Assembly (NCBI GenBank): GCA_020638175.1
Contig: JACKJA010000002.1
Location: 1,488,001 to 1,552,000 of the forward strand
Source: Rhodospirillales bacterium
GTDB taxonomy: Bacteria; Pseudomonadota; Alphaproteobacteria; Micavibrionales; Micavibrionaceae
Length of the DNA: 64,000 nucleotides
Direction: 5' to 3'
Shown here: in pieces, positions 61,312 to 64,000 of the stretch
Numbering within the stretch: position 1 is the first letter of the stretch
Layout: each line of letters starts with the position of its first letter
Translations under genes and position numbers: made by a program
Notes under the pieces: model-generated
The model's database searches: none
Told to the model about the DNA's origin: nothing
The model's input: the letters and a program-made list of their open reading frames with translations, nothing else

Positions 61312-61794
61312 TCAACGGTATTTTGCGTCCACAGCAATGTTCCGGGCAATCTGCGCCTCCCAGACATCCCCGTTTTCTAGCAGCTTGTCCTTGTTATAGA
61401 ACAGCTCTTCCCGGGTTTCCGTGGCATATTCGAAATTCGGCCCTTCGACGATCGCATCGACCGGACAGGCTTCCTGACATAGGCCGCAATAAATACACTT
61501 GGTCATGTCGATGTCATAACGTACCGTCCGGCGCGAACCGTCATCGCGCACGCCGCCCTCGATCGTAATCGCCTGCGCCGGGCAAATCGCCTCACACAGC
61601 TTGCAGGAAATGCAGCGCTCCTCCCCCATAGGATAACGGCGCAGCGCATGCTCGCCCCGAAACCGCGGACTGATCGGTCCCTTTTCGTAAGGATAGTTGA
61701 TCGTCACCTTGGGCCGAAACATATACCGCAGCGTCAGGGACATACCCTTGACGATGTCGATCAGCAAAAAAGATTTTAACGCCTGTGCAATCAT
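61312..61794 (-). CDS. nuoI: NADH-quinone oxidoreductase subunit I
   Basis: A 160-residue iron-sulfur subunit with two 4Fe-4S motifs: CISCKLCEAICP (Cys 61, 64, 67, 71) and CIYCGLCQEACP (Cys 100, 103, 106, 110). It passes electrons to the quinone site. It starts 9 bp after nuoH. Confidence 0.98.
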   Translation of the reverse strand: MIAQALKSFLLIDIVKGMSLTLRYMFRPKVTINYPYEKGPISPRFRGEHALRRYPMGEERCISCKLCEAICPAQAITIEGGVRDDGSRRTVRYDIDMTKCIYCGLCQEACPVDAIVEGPNFEYATETREELFYNKDKLLENGDVWEAQIARNIAVDAKYR

Positions 61795-61803
61795 ATCACT
61801 TTC

Positions 61804-62814
61804 CTATCCCGGCAGCGCATCGAACGCCATCAGCGTCCCGGCCATAAACACCACCCAGCCCAGCGTTAACGGCAGGAACACTTTCCAGCCCAGCCGCATC
61901 AGCTGGTCATAGCGGTAACGCGGGAAAGTCGCCCGCGCCCACAGGAAGAAGAACAGGATCGCGCAGGTCTTAACGACAAACCAGACAAAGCCCGGCACGA
62001 ACCCAAGAAATTCCATCCCGAACGGCGGCAGCCAGCCCCCCAGGAACAGTACAACCGCAATCGCGCTCATCAGGATCATATTCGCGTATTCCCCCAGGAA
62101 GAACAGCGCGAAAGTCATCGCCGAATATTCCACCATGAACCCGCCGGACAGCTCTGACTCCCCCTCCGGCAAGTCAAACGGTGCCCGGTTGGTTTCCGCC
62201 AAAATCGACACAAGAAACACGATAAACATCGGGAACAGCATCACCTGCACCCACACAGGACGCGGCGCCATCACGATATCGGTCAGGTTCAGAGAGCCTA
62301 CACAGACAAGCACACAAACGATAATCAGCCCCATAGACACTTCATAGGACACCATTTGCGACGCGGAACGCAGCCCGCCAAGAAACGCATAACGGGAGTT
62401 CGAAGCCCATCCGGCCATAATCACGCCGTAAACCCCCATGGAGGAAACAGCAAACAAATACAAAATCCCGACATTGATATCGGCAAGCACCATCCTGTAA
62501 TCAACCGGGATCACCGCCCAGGCAATCAAAGCCAGAATAAACATCAGGATCGGCGCCAACAGAAACACAGGGCGGTTAGCTTGCGACGGGATAATCGTTT
62601 CCTTGGACAGTAGCTTCACACCGTCCGCAATCGGTTGCAAAAGCCCGAACGGCCCAACCGTCATCGGCCCTTGCCTGCGCTGCATCGCCCCCAGAACTTT
62701 ACGCTCGACATAGGTCAGATAAGCAACAGCGATCAAAACCACGCCGACAATCAGTCCGATCCATCCGAGAATAATTGCCAGCGGCAAGCCGTATGTTGTC
62801 CAGAGCTCAATCAT
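61804..62814 (-). CDS. nuoH: NADH-quinone oxidoreductase subunit H
   Basis: A 336-residue membrane subunit with about eight segments that forms part of the quinone chamber. Marks are ERKVLGAMQRRQGPMTVGPF, LAETNRAPFDLPEGESEL and ATFPRYRYDQLMRLGWK. The gene lies 15 bp after the small membrane-protein gene. Confidence 0.98.
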   Translation of the reverse strand: MIELWTTYGLPLAIILGWIGLIVGVVLIAVAYLTYVERKVLGAMQRRQGPMTVGPFGLLQPIADGVKLLSKETIIPSQANRPVFLLAPILMFILALIAWAVIPVDYRMVLADINVGILYLFAVSSMGVYGVIMAGWASNSRYAFLGGLRSASQMVSYEVSMGLIIVCVLVCVGSLNLTDIVMAPRPVWVQVMLFPMFIVFLVSILAETNRAPFDLPEGESELSGGFMVEYSAMTFALFFLGEYANMILMSAIAVVLFLGGWLPPFGMEFLGFVPGFVWFVVKTCAILFFFLWARATFPRYRYDQLMRLGWKVFLPLTLGWVVFMAGTLMAFDALPG

Positions 62815-62829
62815 AACGATACATTCTAC

Positions 62830-63096
62830 CTATCGATCCGTAACTGTAAATTCAATGCCGCCGAGCCAGTCAGCAACCATGTTGTAAATCCAGAAAATAA
62901 AGGCAAACAATGCAAACGCCCCGAGCAAATACACCAGAGGAAACAGGACAACCAGAAAAAGCCCCAGAATATTCCCACCCTGCATCAAGGCTATAATGAA
63001 CTGGATGAACATCAAAGGCACCAGCACCAACGTCGTCACCGTCGACAAAGTCAAACTGGTCTGCACAATGGAAATACGTTCAATTTTCTTTATCAT
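62830..63096 (-). CDS. Small membrane protein resembling DUF3566
   Basis: An 88-residue protein with two membrane segments (about 19-38 and 43-70). The C-terminal IYNMVADWLGGIEFTVTD resembles the YN-(x)-GG-E end of DUF3566 proteins, whose role is unknown. AAGGA at 8 bases precedes the ATG. It sits directly upstream of nuoH, between it and nuoG. Confidence 0.7.
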   Translation of the reverse strand: MIKKIERISIVQTSLTLSTVTTLVLVPLMFIQFIIALMQGGNILGLFLVVLFPLVYLLGAFALFAFIFWIYNMVADWLGGIEFTVTDR

Positions 63097-63193
63097 TTTG
63101 TGTCCTTTTCTTCTTTAAGCGGCGCCTTCTTCGATGTTGATAAAATGTGCTGGATTTGACCAGAAAGATTTGATTAATTGTGCCTTTCTGATC

Positions 63194-63505
63194 CTAGCCG
63201 TTTATAGCACACGCCATTACCTCGCCCTTTACGTAGTCCGCAGTCGTTCTTAAATTCGATCTTCCAACAACCCTCTCGCCATCACGCGTAATCTCGACCC
63301 ATGCTCCGTTTATAGATGCTTGATAAACATGGCTCGGGTATCCACCGTCGGGCTGCGGATCAGAGTCAAGATCAACAACCTCAAGCTCTAAGATATTTCC
63401 CAAAGCAAGCGTTTTAATTTCGCCTTCGAATACCTTTCTTAACCGCACGACAGATGTTTTTTTTGAATCGAAAAAATAATCAACATATTCGTTTTCTCGC
63501 CCCAT
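63194..63505 (-). CDS. Hypothetical protein, 103 residues
   Basis: A soluble protein, probably beta-rich, with acidic middle (ELEVVDLDSDPQPDGG). No family is recognised. Its ATG directly follows the stop of the MazG-like gene (TAAATG), suggesting translational coupling. The 97 bp after it show no feature. Confidence 0.65.
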   Translation of the reverse strand: MGRENEYVDYFFDSKKTSVVRLRKVFEGEIKTLALGNILELEVVDLDSDPQPDGGYPSHVYQASINGAWVEITRDGERVVGRSNLRTTADYVKGEVMACAING

Positions 63506-63919
63506 TTACGCAGCCTCCTCTATTTCAAAATGGGCACGAACAATTGCGGCCAAATCCGGCCGAAAATAATCAGGGCCTTTCATCACTTTCTGATCGCTTT
63601 CGCGCAAAATCGGCTTCCCATCCGGGCCGAGCTTGCTCATGTTCGAGCGATGCACCTCATCGAACGCCTCGTTTTTCAGTGCATGCATCCCCAGCGCCAG
63701 AAAAGCCCCGTCCAGAACATATTGCAAATCAATGAGCGCATCGAGAGCTTCCACAGCGTCATTATTGCTCAATGCCTCTTCCAGCTCCTCCAGCTCTTCC
63801 CGCAGCAAATTAATCCGCAAGCGGTTGATAGCGGCATCGGCGACATCCGGTTGATCCTTGATCGCGCATCCATAAACTTCGTGAAATTCACGCACCATTT
63901 CGATTGTCGTTCTGCTCAT
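63506..63919 (-). CDS. MazG / phosphoribosyl-ATP pyrophosphohydrolase-like protein
   Basis: A 137-residue all-alpha NTP pyrophosphohydrolase-like protein. The metal-binding pattern is visible as REELEELEEAL (40-50) and EALDALIDLQYVLDG (57-71), the ExxE...ExxD type. The end HRSNMSKLGPDGKPILRE is shared with phage and bacterial PRA-PH-like proteins. The substrate may be a non-canonical or excess nucleotide, which is inferred. Its ATG overlaps the nuoG stop (ATGA). Confidence 0.78.
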   Translation of the reverse strand: MSRTTIEMVREFHEVYGCAIKDQPDVADAAINRLRINLLREELEELEEALSNNDAVEALDALIDLQYVLDGAFLALGMHALKNEAFDEVHRSNMSKLGPDGKPILRESDQKVMKGPDYFRPDLAAIVRAHFEIEEAA

Positions 63920-64000
63920 TCCGCAGCCTCCCTATAGTTCTGTTTTTTCACAAAGACCGCACTACATTGCGCCATCGTTTCCGAAGCGCGGCAGATCACA
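63916..64000 (-). CDS. nuoG: NADH-quinone oxidoreductase subunit G, last 27 codons
   Basis: The frame that enters from the window edge reads VICRASETMAQCSAVFVK and on, ending REAAE and TGA at 63916-63918. The RASxTMAxCS pattern is typical of alphaproteobacterial NuoG C-termini, and nuoH follows at 62814. Assignment rests on this short end and on context. Confidence 0.75.
   Translation of the reverse strand, partial: VICRASETMAQCSAVFVKKQNYREAAE

Overview
The window reads as a stretch of chromosome from an alphaproteobacterium. Almost every block keeps an alphaproteobacterial gene order: the pdh/eno/kdsA/pyrG/secG/tpiA block, ppiD-trpE-trpGDC-lexA-comEC-gltX-gltA, the envelope block rpsB-tsf-pyrH-frr-uppS-cdsA-dxr-rseP-bamA-skp-lpxD-fabZ-lpxA-lpxI-lpxB, dnaE-lolD-lolC-proS, and rnj-coaX-birA next to nuoN-G. 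An alphaproteobacterial SOS box (GAAC-N7-GAAC) in front of lexA and the E1-beta subunit with a fused lipoyl domain agree with this. Deep lineages such as Rhodospirillales- or Micavibrio-like bacteria are possible, but that placement is a guess. No rRNA, tRNA, CRISPR array, transposase or integrase gene was seen.

Layout. 1-6.3 kb: pyruvate dehydrogenase genes on the minus strand (pdhA, pdhB, pdhC, an alpha/beta hydrolase, start of lpdA), split between pdhB and pdhC by four tiny genes on the opposite strand. 6.3-13.8 kb: ftsB, a YqgE family protein, eno, a small unknown gene with structured DNA around it, kdsA, an SGNH hydrolase, pyrG, secG and tpiA, all minus. 13.9-27.3 kb, mostly plus: ppiD, the tryptophan genes trpE and trpGDC, lexA, a VOC protein, gltX and gltA, with a divergent polysaccharide deacetylase and comEC on the minus strand. 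27.3-41.9 kb, minus: translation start genes (rpsB, tsf), pyrH, frr, then undecaprenyl, phospholipid, isoprenoid, outer-membrane assembly and lipid A genes in one run. 42-51 kb: a nitroreductase-like gene, dnaE, a family 25 glycosyltransferase (plus), the lipoprotein exporter lolD/lolC, a cysteine-rich miniprotein and proS. 51-64 kb, minus: a secreted unknown, RNase J, coaX, birA and the complex I genes nuoN, M, L, K, J, I, H and the tail of nuoG, with four unrelated small genes among them.

The window is mostly housekeeping, so the less expected material sits in the gaps. The main items are: the four-gene antisense cassette of small HTH-like proteins inside the pdh operon; a 145-bp inverted-repeat element and a 26-bp palindrome around eno, with a strong promoter for the small gene beside them; a pair of near-identical promoters that appear to make leaderless mRNAs (trpG and the glycosyltransferase); an archaeal/eukaryotic-type proS at the usual bacterial proS locus; a tandem duplication of the catalytic block in the SGNH hydrolase; and a MazG-like NTP pyrophosphohydrolase translationally coupled to nuoG. 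Functions of the unknown genes are inferred only from short motifs and context.
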